From Microstegium vimineum (Eukaryota; Streptophyta; Magnoliopsida; Poales; Poaceae): a stretch of DNA of 64,000 nucleotides. A program made the position numbers and the translations under genes. Location of the stretch: positions 30,802,553 to 30,866,552 of the forward strand of contig CM039129.1 in assembly GCA_022036555.1 (NCBI GenBank). The letters run 5' to 3'. Positions 42,599-54,332 of this stretch are shown piece by piece (the stretch's first letter is position 1; every line of letters begins with the position of its first letter). The notes below the pieces were generated by a model. It was not told the origin of the DNA. It did not search any database and saw nothing but the letters and a program-made list of their open reading frames with translations.

Positions 42599-43385
42599 TA
42601 TTGTTTGCCGGATTTTTCCCTTCGGGAAGGTTTTTCGTGCGGATTTGACTATCTCTTTTGGACCTTCTCGTTGTCTTGTTGCTAGTTCTTCCTCCAAGCT
42701 TTGGAAGTGGCATAGGAGATTGAGACATTTGAGTTTTGACTTGCTTGCAAGGCTTAGCTCAATGGAACTTATCCAAGGATTGCCAATGCTAGAGTTCAAG
42801 AAGGATTTGGTTTGCCATCCTTGCAGGCATGGAAAGATGGTTGTCACTTCCCATCCTCCTGTGACTGAGATCATGACCACTCGACCCGGCGAGCTCTTAC
42901 ACATGGACACAGTTGGTCCAACTCGGGTTAGGTCAGAAGGAGGTAAGTGGTATGTGGTTGTAGTCGTTGATGACTACTCGAGGTACTCTTGGGTGTTCTT
43001 TTTAGAGAGTAAGGATGAGTCTTTTCCACTTGTTCGAGATCTGATTTTGAGATTGCAAAATGAGCTACCTAAGAATACCATAAGAGTCATTCACAGTGAC
43101 AATGGAACAGAATTCAAGAATGCTCACTTTGCAACTCTTTGCTCTTCTTTGGGTCTCGATAACCAATTTTCCTCTCCTCACACTCCCCAGCAGAACGATG
43201 TTGTTGAGCGCAAGAATCAGACCCTTGTTGAGATGGCCAGGATGATGCTCGATGAGCATAGGACTCCTAGGCGGTATTGGGCCAAAGCACTCAGTTCTGC
43301 TTGCTATGTTTCCAATCGCATTTTTCTCCGAGATTTCAAGAAGAAGACTTCTTATGAGTTGCGTTTTGGGAGACCCCCAAAGTAA
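42599..43385 (+). pseudogene. Element C integrase
   Basis: Copia-type integrase. The zinc domain has WKWHRRLRHLSFDLL and VCHPCRHGK. The catalytic D,D,E residues lie in LLHMDTVGPTRV, VIHSDNGTEF and PQQNDVVERKNQTL, all present. The segment is open from 42645 to 43383. A one-base loss at GRPPK near 43380 produces TAA and moves the downstream frame, where FGCRCFILKKG continues. The order integrase before RT is the Ty1/copia hallmark. Confidence 0.9.
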
Positions 43386-45499
43386 GTCACCTACGGGTGT
43401 TCGGGTGCAGGTGCTTCATCCTCAAAAAGGGTGGTAAGTTTGACAAATTTGAGTCATGGTCTTCTGACGGTATCTTTCTTGGTTACTCTACTCACTCTTG
43501 TGCTTATCGTTCTCTTAACCTTGAGACTAACCGAGTGATGGAGACTTGTGAAATTACTTTCGATGAGACTATGCCCTGTGTCTCCACCGCTTTTGAGGTT
43601 GCAGGTGATGATGAGGTGAACACTAGCATCTTTGTGGAGGAGGAGCAGGACGATGCCGATTGGGGTGATCCCGTGTCGACTCCACCGGCTTCCCCAGTCG
43701 ACCCTGTGACGTCTACTTCAGCTCACGGCCCCAACCCGTCTACATCCTCTACATGGGGGTCGTTCGAGTAGCTTCCTCAGTCCGTGCCCGTTGCACCTGA
43801 GGGAGCTCCAGTTGCTGTCGAGGGGGAGGCGACTTATTCACGTGAGGCATCGCTACACATTCAGGATCGCCACCCTCCTCAGACTATGATAGGTGACATC
43901 AATGAGTGTACCACACGCTCCAGGTCATATCGTATCTCTCACTTTGCTCATTCGGCTTTTGTCGCATCTTTTGAGCCATGAGATGTTGGACACGCATTGA
44001 TGGATCCGGATTGGGTTAATGCCATGCATGAGGATTTGGAAATTTTTGAGCGAAACCGCGTTTGGGTCTTAGTTCCTCCACCACCTAGTTGCCACCCCAT
44101 AGGTACCAAATGGGTTTTAAAAAATAAACAAAGTGAGGATGGGGTGGTAGTGCGCAACAAGGCTAGGTTGGTAGCTCAAGGCTTTTGTCAAAAGAAGGGG
44201 ATAGACTATGAGGAAACCTTTGCTCCCGTAGCTCGTTTAGAAGCCATTAGAATCCTTCTAGTTTTTGCGGCTTCTAAGGGCTTTAAACTTTTTCAAATGG
44301 ATGTTAAAAGTGCTTTCCTAAATGGCTACATAGAGGAGGAAGTGTATGTTAGACAATCTCCTGGTTTTGAAAATCCCAAGTTTCCAAACCATGTTTTTAA
44401 ACTTCACAAAGATTTGTATGGTTTGAAACAAGCCCCTAGAGCATGGTATGATAGATTGCGAACCTTCTTGCTTGCTAAGGGTTTTAAAATGGGATCGGTA
44501 GATAAAACGTTGTTTCTCCTCAAGCAAGGCGAAGACACTCTGCTAGTCCAAATATACGTGGATGATATCATCTTTGGTGGTTCATCTCATGCTCTTGTTT
44601 CCAAGTTTGCAGATCTTATGAGTAGGGAATTTGAGATGAGCATGATAGGAGAGTTGACTTTCTTTCTCGGGTTGCAAATCAAGCAAACCCGGGAAGGGAC
44701 GTTTGTGCACCAAGGCAAGTACACGAAGGATATCTTGAAGAAGTTTGACATGGGCGAGGCAAAGCCTCTTTCGACGCCCATGTCGACTACGACTGCCTTG
44801 GATGCGGATGAGGAAGGAGAGGCGGTGGATCAGACGGAATACCGAAGCATGATCGGGTCGCTTCTGTACTTGACAGCGACTCAGCCGAACATTCAGTTTG
44901 CCGTCTGCTTGTGTGCTCGCTTTCAGGCATCACTGCGTACATCGCACAAGCAGGCAGTGAAATGCATTATGTGGTACTTACGCTTCACTCCTGAGTTTGG
45001 ACTTTGGTTTTCCGCCTCCTCCTCTCTTGTGCTTTGCGGTTATTCTGATGCCGATTTCGCCAGTTGTCGTCTTGATCGGAAATCCACTTCTGGGACTTGC
45101 CAGTTTCTCGGGTCTTCTTTGGTGTCTTGGTCTTCTCAAAAACAGTCTAGCATGGCTCGGTCCACCTGTGAAGCTGAATACGTTGCCACAGCTAGCTGTT
45201 GTTCGCAGTTGATTTGGATGATTGTAACTTTGAAGGATTTTGGTCTTGTGCTTACTAAGGTGTCTCTGCTTGGCGATAGCACGAGTGCAATTAGTGTGGC
45301 CAAAAATCCCATGCTTCACTCTAAGACCAAGCACATTGATGTTCGCTTTCACTTCTTGCTCGATCACTACGAGAAGGGCGACATTGACCTCCGGCATGTC
45401 GAGACCCACAACCAGCTTTCGGACATTCTCACAAAACCTTTGGATCAAGCTGCGTTTTCTCGCCTTCGGGGCGAGTTGTGTGTTTGCTTCCCTTTTTAG
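43386..45499 (+). pseudogene. Element C reverse transcriptase and RNase H
   Basis: After a linker (43397-43995) with TAG at 43769 and TGA at 43979, an open 500-codon block (43997-45499) encodes RT: PIGTKWVLKNKQSEDG, motif A FKLFQMDVKSAFLNG with the Asp kept, YGLKQAPRAWYDRL and YVDDIIFGG. RNase H carries GYSDADFASC, RSTCEAEYVA and HSKTKHIDVRFHF. It ends in LCVCFPF with TAG at 45497. Both RT active-site motifs and the RNase H acidic residues look intact, so this is the best-preserved RT block in the window. Confidence 0.93.
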
Positions 45500-46364
45500 T
45501 TGAGGGAAGCTCTTTGTTTATCATAGTCTTTTGGTTCTTATTTGTCTTTTCTTTTATTTTCTTTCTTTTGGTGTCATTGCATTTTGCATCTCATTGCATT
45601 TGTGACATAGTTCATTTTAAGCTTTATACCTATAGCCGATATAATGAATCTATGCTCTGTTTGAGGTGCTTTATGTGTCTATGGTGTTGCCTAACTTAGA
45701 CTCTTTTTGATCTATTGATATGCAATAGAGCTAAGTTAGAAAAGCTTTAAAACTGATTTTAACTCTTGATGTCACCTCTGAAATGACACTAGCATGTGTA
45801 GGCTTTTGAAGATCCTTCTTGGATGTTTTGTATATAGCTTGTAACTATGGCTCTTCATTGCTTCATTCACTTCCATTGAGCACCATGATTAAAATTGATC
45901 TAAAATGAAATTGCTCTCTAAATTGTGAATTGGAAAGATCGAGTTGGGTCTGCATTGTGAGCACTTCATCGTGTGTTCGAGACTGCTTCCCATATGGGCT
46001 GAACTTGAGCGGTGTCGTGCATGACCAAAACCGGTGTGTCAAGTCCTTTAACTTCGCCCGGTTGGTAAGTGGCATCACCTTGCTTACAACCACTCGCAGA
46101 CAACTTGAAATGTGCCTAAAACTGAAATGTCACTGCAAAACTCTGAAATTTGAAAAATTGATTCAGTTGGGTCATTGGCTTGTTGTATGAACTTTGTTAG
46201 GGATAGTTCTACTTTCTATACATGAGATTTCTTTGAGATAGATCCTATCTTGTTTGCCATGTTTAGTTGTGTCTAGGAGGTGATACCCATTCCTTGCTCA
46301 CAGATGTAATCTTCTCTATTTTGGCTTCTAAAGTGATCTTTAGCTCAACTTGAGTCTTAGTTGG
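45500..46364 (+). other. Post-pol region of element C, left part
   Basis: Non-coding sequence between the pol stop of C and the insertion point of element F. No env-like frame was recognised. It continues on the other side of F at 56170, after the second GTTGG duplication. Confidence 0.6.
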
Positions 46365-48158
46365 TGAAAGACCTTGTTTGGTTTTGATTAATTGATGAAA
46401 CCTATGGACTAACCCTTGTACTAAGTGTATGATCAAGATAGGTTAATCCACCTTGATATATGAAGCTAGAAGGAAGACAATGGTGCATTGATCAAGTGCC
46501 TCATGGACTAAGGAAAAGAAGAAAGAGAAAAACAAAAATGGGCTCAAGGCAAAGGTATATCATAGGGCCATTTTTGGTTTAGTGATCAAGACACTATAGA
46601 GAGTGTGATCACATTTAGGATAGATAGCCATACTATCAAGAAGGGAAAACTTGTTTCGATTACGGTTATCATGTGCATCTAGGTTTGCATTGCATCCATA
46701 TAAAATGAACCTAACTAACACAAACTAAATTAAATCCAAGAAAATATGTTGTAAAAGGATAACACAGGTGAACAAGAGATGAATCACAAGGTGTTAGCAC
46801 TTGAAGACTTGGAGAAGAAGAGAAGGCTCGGTTTGGAACTCAGAGGAGCTCCGGACGCAGGGTCCGGACGCAAGTCAGATGTGGTCCGGAATAATGCACC
46901 TGCGACCGGAGGCATACCCTAGCCTCGACCAAGTCTGGGCAGAAGGACCGGACGCTGATCAGAGTCCGTACTCGGACTCTGGACTCGTGTCCGGATAAAT
47001 AGGCCTCTCTAGACCTCTCTGGTGCAAGGTCCGGAAGCTAAGTGCCGTCCGGACACAGGACTCCGGTCGAGAGTCCGGAGACTTGGTGCTCTCTGGACCC
47101 TCTCTGAGTTGGGTCCGGACACAAGAAGAAGCGAGTCCGGACGCCACTATTTCCAGCAACCGGAGGCGACGTGGAAGGCGTTGGTGAAGGCGCCAATGGA
47201 ATAATTCAAATGGCAGAGGGTCTGGACGCATGCGCGATGGTCCGGATCCCCAGGCGAACAACGTCTGGAGTGGCGCTGACAGCAGAGAGAGGAGGCAAAA
47301 TGGCTAGTTCTTGTGTGATGGATATATATAAGTGTTTTGGCCGGCCTCCTAGGCTACCTCTTGCACCTCCCATTCATTTGACATACTTGTGCTTGCATTA
47401 GATAGCCCCCAACTTATTCTCTTCACTCTTGTTGCATACTTGTGAGAGTTTGAGAGATCCAAGTGCTTAGATCATTGCATTGCATCTTAGTGGCACTTGG
47501 TCATCGTCATCGCCACGAAGTTTCTTGTTATTCTTGGTGTTTGCCAACAACTAGATGGCTTGGGCAATTGAGGAAGCTTCGGCGCAATTGGTGATTGTTT
47601 GCGGCCGGCTTCGACGATTGTGAGAGGGCTTGTACCCACCTTGGCGGAGCGCCAAAGTGTAACTCTAGTTGATTGCTCGTGTCATTGAGTTACTCTCATT
47701 TGGGTGGATTCTTGTGGCGCCCGAGTTAGTGGGCTAGGCTTGTCATTGCCTATTAGCCACCGAATCACCACTTGAGTAGTCGACACAACGGGGACTAGCT
47801 TGGTGGCAACTCTTTGGTATTCATTGTGATTGGTTATCTACATTGACATTCATATATCACAAGGCATCGGTATATCAATCACCTCCTCTCTTGCATTTAT
47901 ATTCATTCATATCTTGTCTAGTTAGCTTGCTAGTTAGCTTCTTTAGTAGTTGTTCTTGCTAGCTTGTGCTAAGTGCTTTAGGTTCTTGCTATTGATTGTT
48001 AAGCACTTAGTCTATAATTGTATTGGATAGGTGGCTTTGCACCCCAAGTAGAGCTAGAGCAAAAAGCTTCGCTTAAGTGTTATCTAACCTTTTGCTCTAG
48101 TGATTTGTAGAATTTTATTAGGCTATTCATCCCCCCTCTAGCCATCTAGGACCTTTCA
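46365..48158 (+). repeat. 5' LTR of element F
   Basis: 1,794 bp. It contains a zone (46840-47250) rich in GTCCGGAC half-palindromes and a TATA-like GATATATATAAG at 47321-47332. Relative to the 3' copy it lacks ~53 bp near 47811 (a CCTCGGGAGAAAAA-containing stretch). The related B LTR keeps that stretch, so the change here is a deletion. Confidence 0.95.
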
Positions 48159-48160
48159 AG

Positions 48161-48172
48161 TGGTATCGGAGC
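48161..48172 (+). other. Primer binding site of element F
   Basis: TGGTATCGGAGC begins two bases after the LTR end. It pairs with the 3' end of initiator methionine tRNA with one mismatch, as in other Ty1/copia elements. Confidence 0.92.
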
Positions 48173-48194
48173 CGTGGTCACCGCTATTGGAAGA

Positions 48195-50174
48195 GGCTTT
48201 GCACCTCATTTGATTACTGGAAGAGGAAGATGAAGATGCATATAGGCTCAATACATGAGAAGGTGTGGAGTGTGACCGAACATGACTTTGTCATTCTTGA
48301 TGAAGCCGCTCCCACACCTAGAGAGCAAGAGAACCGGCAATGCAACACCATGACACTCAATGTAATCTACAATGGCATTGACTCCAAGGTGTTTGAGCAA
48401 ATAAAAGATCTTGAGAAAGCAAGTGAAGTGTGGAAGAGACTTGAAGATACTTATGAAGGCACTTCAACGGTAAAGAATGTCAAGCTATACATGCTCAAGG
48501 ACAAGCAATCTCACTTCAAGATGAAGGATGATGAGTCTATCCCAGAGATGTTCCATAGGCTCCAAGTAATCATCAATGATCTCAAGAGCTTGGGAGAGAA
48601 GGTCAAAGATGATGACTTCTCAAACCGGTTTCTTGGTTGTTTTCCCAAGAAATACAAAACCTTGAGGCAAATAATTAGGAGAGATGGTTTGGACAAGATC
48701 ACTCCCAATGAAGTACTTGGTGAGATAATGACCGAAGAGCAATACAATGAAGAAAGTTAAGAATAAGAGGTCAAGGAAGAAAAAAAAGAAAAGAAGAGCT
48801 TAGCATTCAAAGCTTCATCATCAAAGAGCAAGGGCAAAGCAAAGAAGCAAGAATCTAGTGATGATGAAGATGCAAGTGATGATGATGATGCGATGATGGC
48901 CCTCTTCGTGCGCAAGTTTGGCAAGTTCATGAAGAAGAAGGGATATGGTGCTAGAAGAGAAGAGATAACTTCAAGGGAAAAGAATATGAGAAGAGATGCT
49001 ACAAGTGCAAGAGCACCAGTCACATGATTGCGGATTGTCCCAATCATAGTGATGATGATGAGAAGAAGAAGAGCAAGCATGACAAGAAGGAGAAGAAGTT
49101 ATCCTTCACAAGAAGAAGAAGGGTGAATCTTATATGGTGACTTGGGATAGTAGTGACTCTTCCGATGATGACTCTAGTGATGATGAGAGGAAGAAGTCCA
49201 AGAAGAAGGCATTGGCTAGCATTGCTATCAACAACAAGCCATCCATCTTCGACACTCCATCATGCTTCATGGCTAAGCAAACTAAGGTACAATCTCATGA
49301 TGATAGTGATAGTGATGATGATAGTAGTGATGATGATGAGGAGTACTCCAAGGAGGAACTAGTTGATATGATGAAGCAAACTTATGATTGCTTTGAGACA
49401 AAGAGGAAGGAGTGCAAAGAATTGAACAAGAAGCTTAAGGCTCTTGAACAATCCTTTGATGAGCTCAATGGCTCTCATGAGAGGCTAATGGAAGCCCATG
49501 AGAAGTTTGAGAGGACTCACCACAAGCTTTAAAAGGCTCACTCCTCTCTCCTTAATCAAAACAAGGATAAGGTTGTTACATCATGTAACATTGGAGTAAC
49601 TTGTGATATTCTAGATGAATCATTTTTCACTCCTATTGTTGCCCCAACCAAAACACAATGTAGCACCTCCACTTGCACATCTACTAGTGATAGCTCAAAG
49701 GATGATGCTACACTAGTGATTGAAAATGAAAAATTGAAACATGATGTTAATGAACTCACTCATGCTTTGGGTAAGGCATATGGTGGAGATGCCCGCTTTC
49801 TAAAGTGCTTGGGTAGCCAAAGATTCTCCCTTTGCAAAGAGGGATTGGGCTATACTCCCAAGAAGGGCAAGTCAGCCTTTGTAACTCCAAAGCCTAGCTT
49901 TGTGAGGAGCAATGGCCAGTTTTGCAACAAATGCAAGCAAGTAGGGCATGTTGACCAATATTGCAAACTTAACATGAGCCAAACCAAATTTGCTAAAGCT
50001 ACCTCTATGCACTTTGATTCTTGTTATATGCTTACCAAAAGTGTTAAAGGTATCATTGCTAAGTATGTTGGCACATCCATAGTTGTCCCAAAGAAGAAGG
50101 CTATTTGGGTGCCAAAATCCTTGGTCACTAACTTTGGAGGACCCAAACAAGTATGGGTACCTAAGAAGAACTAA
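48195..50174 (+). pseudogene. Element F gag
   Basis: Capsid domain of UBN2 type: CTSFDYWKRKMKM, IYNGIDSKVFEQI, TYEGTSTVKNVKLYMLK, then FKMKDDESIPEMFHRLQV. The native N-terminus is lost: the frame joins the leader at about 48195, without the MAQ...GSKSLLFDG start seen in element B. A stop at 48758 and a frameshift near 48955 break the frame. Two CCHC knuckles are visible, CYKCKSTSHMIADC (about 48993-49040) and CNKCKQVGHVDQYC (about 49924-49966). Between them are acidic Asp/Ser runs and a coiled coil (49370-49530), ended by TAA at 49530. TAA at 50172 and TAG at 50184 separate gag from protease in the same frame. Confidence 0.85.
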
Positions 50175-51296
50175 TTTGTTTTGTAGGTCAATTACAAAGT
50201 CGGAGGAAGGCATTGGGTGCTTGATAGTGGGTGCACTCAACACATGATCGGGGATTCTAGAATGTTCAAATGAATCAACTCCAACACCAATGATGGCATT
50301 GATAGTATTACATTTGGTGATAATGACAAAGGCAAGGTCAAGGGTCTTGGTAAGATTGCAATATCCAATGACTTGAGCATATCCAATGTCTTGCTAGTTG
50401 AGAGCTTGAACTTCAATTTGCTATCGGTAGCTCAATAATGTGATCTTGGATTCAAATGCATATTTGGAGTAGATGATGTTGAGATCATTAGTGTAGATGG
50501 TTCAAACTTGATCTTCAAAGGTGTTAGATATGAGAACCTCTACCTAGTTGATTTTAATGCTAGTGAAGCTCAATTATCAACTTGCTTGCTCACTAAATCA
50601 AGTATGGGTTGGTTATGGCATAGAAGGCTTGGTCATGTTGGGATGAAACAATTGAATAGATTGATCAAACATGACTTAGTTAGAGGCTTGAAAGATGTTG
50701 TGTTTGAGAAGGACAAACTTTGTAGCTCTTGTCAAGCCGGCAAACAAGTTGGTAACACCCATCCAAAGAAGAGCATGATGAGCACTAGTAGAGCATTTGA
50801 GTTGTTGCACATGGATCTATTTGGACCAACAACATACACAAGTATTGGAGGCAACATGTATGGATTTGTGATAGTGGATGATCTTACAAGATACACTTGG
50901 TTATTCTTTCTCAATGACAAGAGTGATACATTTGCCACCTTCAAATCTTTTGTCAAGAGATGTCACAATGAGTTTGAAACTACCATCAAGAAAGTGAGAA
51001 GTGACAACGAAAGTGAATTCAAGAATACAAGAGTTGAAGAGCTATGTGATGAATTGGGAATCAAACATCAACTCTCGGCTAAGTACACTCTACAATCAAA
51101 TGGCCTTGTTGAGAGGAATAATAGAACCTTGATTGACATGGCCAGATCTATGCTTAGTGAGTACAATGTGAGTCAATCCTTTTGGGCCAAAGCTATCAAC
51201 ACCGCTTGCTACTCTAGCAACCGGTTGTATTGTCACCCATTGATGGAGAAGACTCCATATGAGCTATTGAATGGAAGAAAGCCCAACATTGCATAA
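50175..51296 (+). pseudogene. Element F protease and integrase
   Basis: The protease active site is HWVLDSGCTQHM (Asp codon at 50223). The frame is then cut by TGA near 50271 and TAA near 50439 (SVAQ-CDLGF). Integrase from 50508 is open: HRRLGHVGMKQL and CSSCQAGKQ form the zinc site. The catalytic residues sit in LLHMDLFGP, VRSDNESEF (Gly of DNG replaced by Glu) and LQSNGLVERNNRTL. The stop TAA at 51294 lies in PNIA-FIVFGCKC and probably replaced Tyr. Confidence 0.9.
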
Positions 51297-53368
51297 TTTA
51301 TAGTCTTTGGATGCAAATGCTACATCTTGAAGAAAGGCACAAGACTTGGGAAGTTTGACAAGAAGTGTGATGAAGGGTTCTTACTTGGTTACTCAACCAC
51401 AAGCAAAGCTTATAGAGTGTGGAATTCGGCTAGTGGTATACTTGAGGAGGTTCATGATGTTGAATTTGATGAAACCTATGGATCTCAAGTTGAGAATGAG
51501 AACCTAGAAGATGTGAGTGGTCCTCAATTGTCAAAGGCTATGAAGAACATGGATATTGGTGATATTTGGCCTAGGAAAGTGATTGACATTGAAGATGACA
51601 AAGATCAAGTGCTCAACTCACCTCAAAAGCAAGCTAGTAGCTCTCAAGTGCAAGATCAACAAGTTGCTAGTTCATCTCAACCAAGCTCAAGCAATCAAGT
51701 TCCAACTCTCCAACCGACCAACATAGCAAGAGATCACCCCATTGATCAAATTGTTGGTGACATTACAAGTGGTGTTCAAACAAGATCAAGATTGGCATCT
51801 TTTTGTGAGCACTACTCCTTTGTATCATCCATAGAGCCAACAAAGATTGATGAAGCCCTACAATATGTTGATTGGGTAAATGCTATGCATGAAGAGCTCA
51901 ACAATTTCACTAGAAACCAAGTTTGGGAACTAGTTGAAAGACCCAAGAACTACAATGTGATTGGCACAAGATGGGTATTTAGAAACAAGCAAGATCAAGA
52001 TGGTATAGTTGTGAGAAACGAAGCAATATTAGTAGCTCAAGGATACACTCAAGTTGAGGGTCTTGACTTTGGAGAAACCTATGCACCGGTTGCAAGATTA
52101 GAGGCAATAAGAATCCTATTGGCCTATGCATGTGCACACAACATCAAGCTATACCAAATGTATGTGAAGAGTGCTTTCTTGAATGGATACATCAATGAGC
52201 TAGTATATGTTGAGCAACCTCCCAGATTTAAGATGACAAGAAGCCCAACCATGTGTACAAATTGAGGAAGGCTCTATATGGCTTGAAGCAAGCACCTAGA
52301 GCATGGTATGCAAGATTGAGGGATTTACTTCTATCAAAAGGGTTCATCATGGGGAAGGTTGATACTACTCTCTTCACCAAGAAGCTTGGCAAAGATCTAT
52401 TTGTGCTTCAAATATATGTGGATGACATCATATTTGGTTCAACCAATCAAGAATTTTGTGAAGAATTTGGGAAGATGATGGCAAATGTGTTTGAAATGTC
52501 AATGATTGGTGAACTTAGCTACTTCCTTGGTCTTCAAATCAAGCAATTGAAGAATGAAACCTTTGTGAGTCAAGGCAAGGACATCAAGGATATGATGAAG
52601 AAGTTTGGCTTAGAAGATTCTAAAGGCATTAGCACTCCAATGGGCACTAATGGACACTTGGATAGTGATGCTAGTGGCAACATGGTGCATCAAAAGTTGT
52701 ATCGGTCTATGATTGGAATCCTACTCTATGTGACCGCTTCTAGGCCGGATGTGATGTTTAGTGTATGCATGTGTGCAAGATTCCAAGCCTCTCCAAGAGA
52801 AAGTCACTTGAAGGCTACAAAGAGGATATTGAGCTACTTGAAGCATACACAAGATGTTGGATTGTGGTATCCCAAGGGGTCCAACTTTGAGTTGATTGGA
52901 TATTCAGACTCCGACTATGCGGGATGCAAGATTGATAGAAAGAGCACATCGGGCACATGTCAAATGCTAGGCATGTCACTTGTATCTTGGTCATCAAAGA
53001 AGCAAAATAGTGTTGCACTCTCTACCGCCGAAGCCGAATACATAAGTGTGTGTAGTTGCTGTGCTCAATTGCTTTGGATGAAAGCAACTTTGAATAACTA
53101 TGGGATCAAATTCAAGCAAGTGCCATTGCTATGTGACAATGAAAGTGTGGTGAAGCTAACCAACAATCCGGTTCAACATTCAAGAACCAAGCACATTGAT
53201 GTGAGACACCATTTCATAAGAGACCATCAACTAAAGGGTGATATCAAAATCACAAGTGTTGGCACCGATGATCAACTTGCCGACATATACACCAAGCCAC
53301 TTGATGAGAAGAGGTTTTGCAAGCAAAGAAATGAATTGAACATTCTTGACTTCTCAAATATGTGTTGA
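51297..53368 (+). pseudogene. Element F reverse transcriptase and RNase H
   Basis: Linker with the Sirevirus-like SGVQTRSRLASFCEHYSF, then RT: VIGTRWVFRNKQDQDG, motif A KLYQMYVKSAFLNG, YGLKQAPRAWYARL and YVDDIIFGS. The motif A Asp is Tyr (codon TAT at 52161-52163, from GAT), which should abolish polymerase activity. A frameshift near 52240 moves the frame to 52253-53368. RNase H is intact by eye: GYSDSDYAGC, STAEAEYISV and HIDVRHHFI. Ends at NMC, TGA 53366. Confidence 0.92.
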
Positions 53369-54332
53369 TGCACCACCATATATGACATGCCTCTCCTTCG
53401 AGCAAAGCAAGGTAAAAGTTGATTGACATGTCATTCATCCTCTATTAGGACTTGTTAGTGCATCTAGACATCAATTCATTAGGATCATTCATGAAAATCA
53501 AATGATTTGATGCTTATATGGTACCACTACTGCTTATATGCTTGATTTGATCTAGTGGTAGCATATGACATATTTGTGGGCTTGCAAACCTAGTGTTTGA
53601 TCTAGAATATGAACTTCAAATGTTTAGCTCAACATGGGCAAGATAACCATTTTAGGATGTGTGAACAAGCTTGTCCATGGTTTAAACTGAGTTAAATACC
53701 TTGGGGCAAGTAATCTAGATTGAACCACAACTATGCTTCTCTCCAATAATCAATCCTTTTGAGCACATCTTTAATGATAATAGATGACAAAGGGGAAAAG
53801 TAAGTAGTAAGACAAAGAAAAATATTTTTGAAAATTTGAAAATGAATGAAAGCACACAAGTAGGGGGAGCAAGCCTATGAATAAAGTTGTTGCATATCTT
53901 TGTACATTCATAAGTGCTTGCTTGCATATGTACTTATATTCATGATATGCTTGTGTGGTGAATGCTAGAAACCTAAAATGATATGATGCTTGAAGAACTA
54001 GCATGATTAGGTGTTTATATTTTCATGTGGTATCTAGTTCTCTCAAGTTTGCCTCTCAAAGTGTTTTCAAGTGGTTTCTAGGCATTTATGGTGCTAAGGA
54101 TGGTATAATATTGCACTCTGATTGGTATCACACTTCAAAGGTCCATCCTACACACCTTAGCATCATTTGGTAGCATTCACTCTCCCACAATTCCTATTCA
54201 TGCATATGTGATCAAAACGAACCAAACTAATATATCACATATGTAGGGGGAGCTAATACTACCAAAGTTGAAATTTTCATCATATATATTTATTTGTGAA
54301 AGGTTGTCATCAATTACCAAAAAGGGGGAGAT
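53369..54332 (+). other. Post-pol region and polypurine tracts of element F
   Basis: Non-coding. Purine tracts of the AGGGGGAG form occur near 53862 and 54243, and the final one (AAAAAGGGGGAG, 54319-54330) sits two bases before the 3' LTR and is the functional PPT. Repeated PPT-like tracts in this position are a known Sirevirus trait. No env-like ORF was recognised. Confidence 0.75.

Noticed and set aside
44978..45448. 156-codon minus-strand frame
   Set aside because: Opposite-strand shadow of the RT-RNase H of element C; no family features.
53715..54004. Env-like or extra ORF downstream of element F pol
   Set aside because: Only short frames with no signal peptide plus transmembrane plus coiled-coil layout; the region is non-coding with PPT-like tracts.
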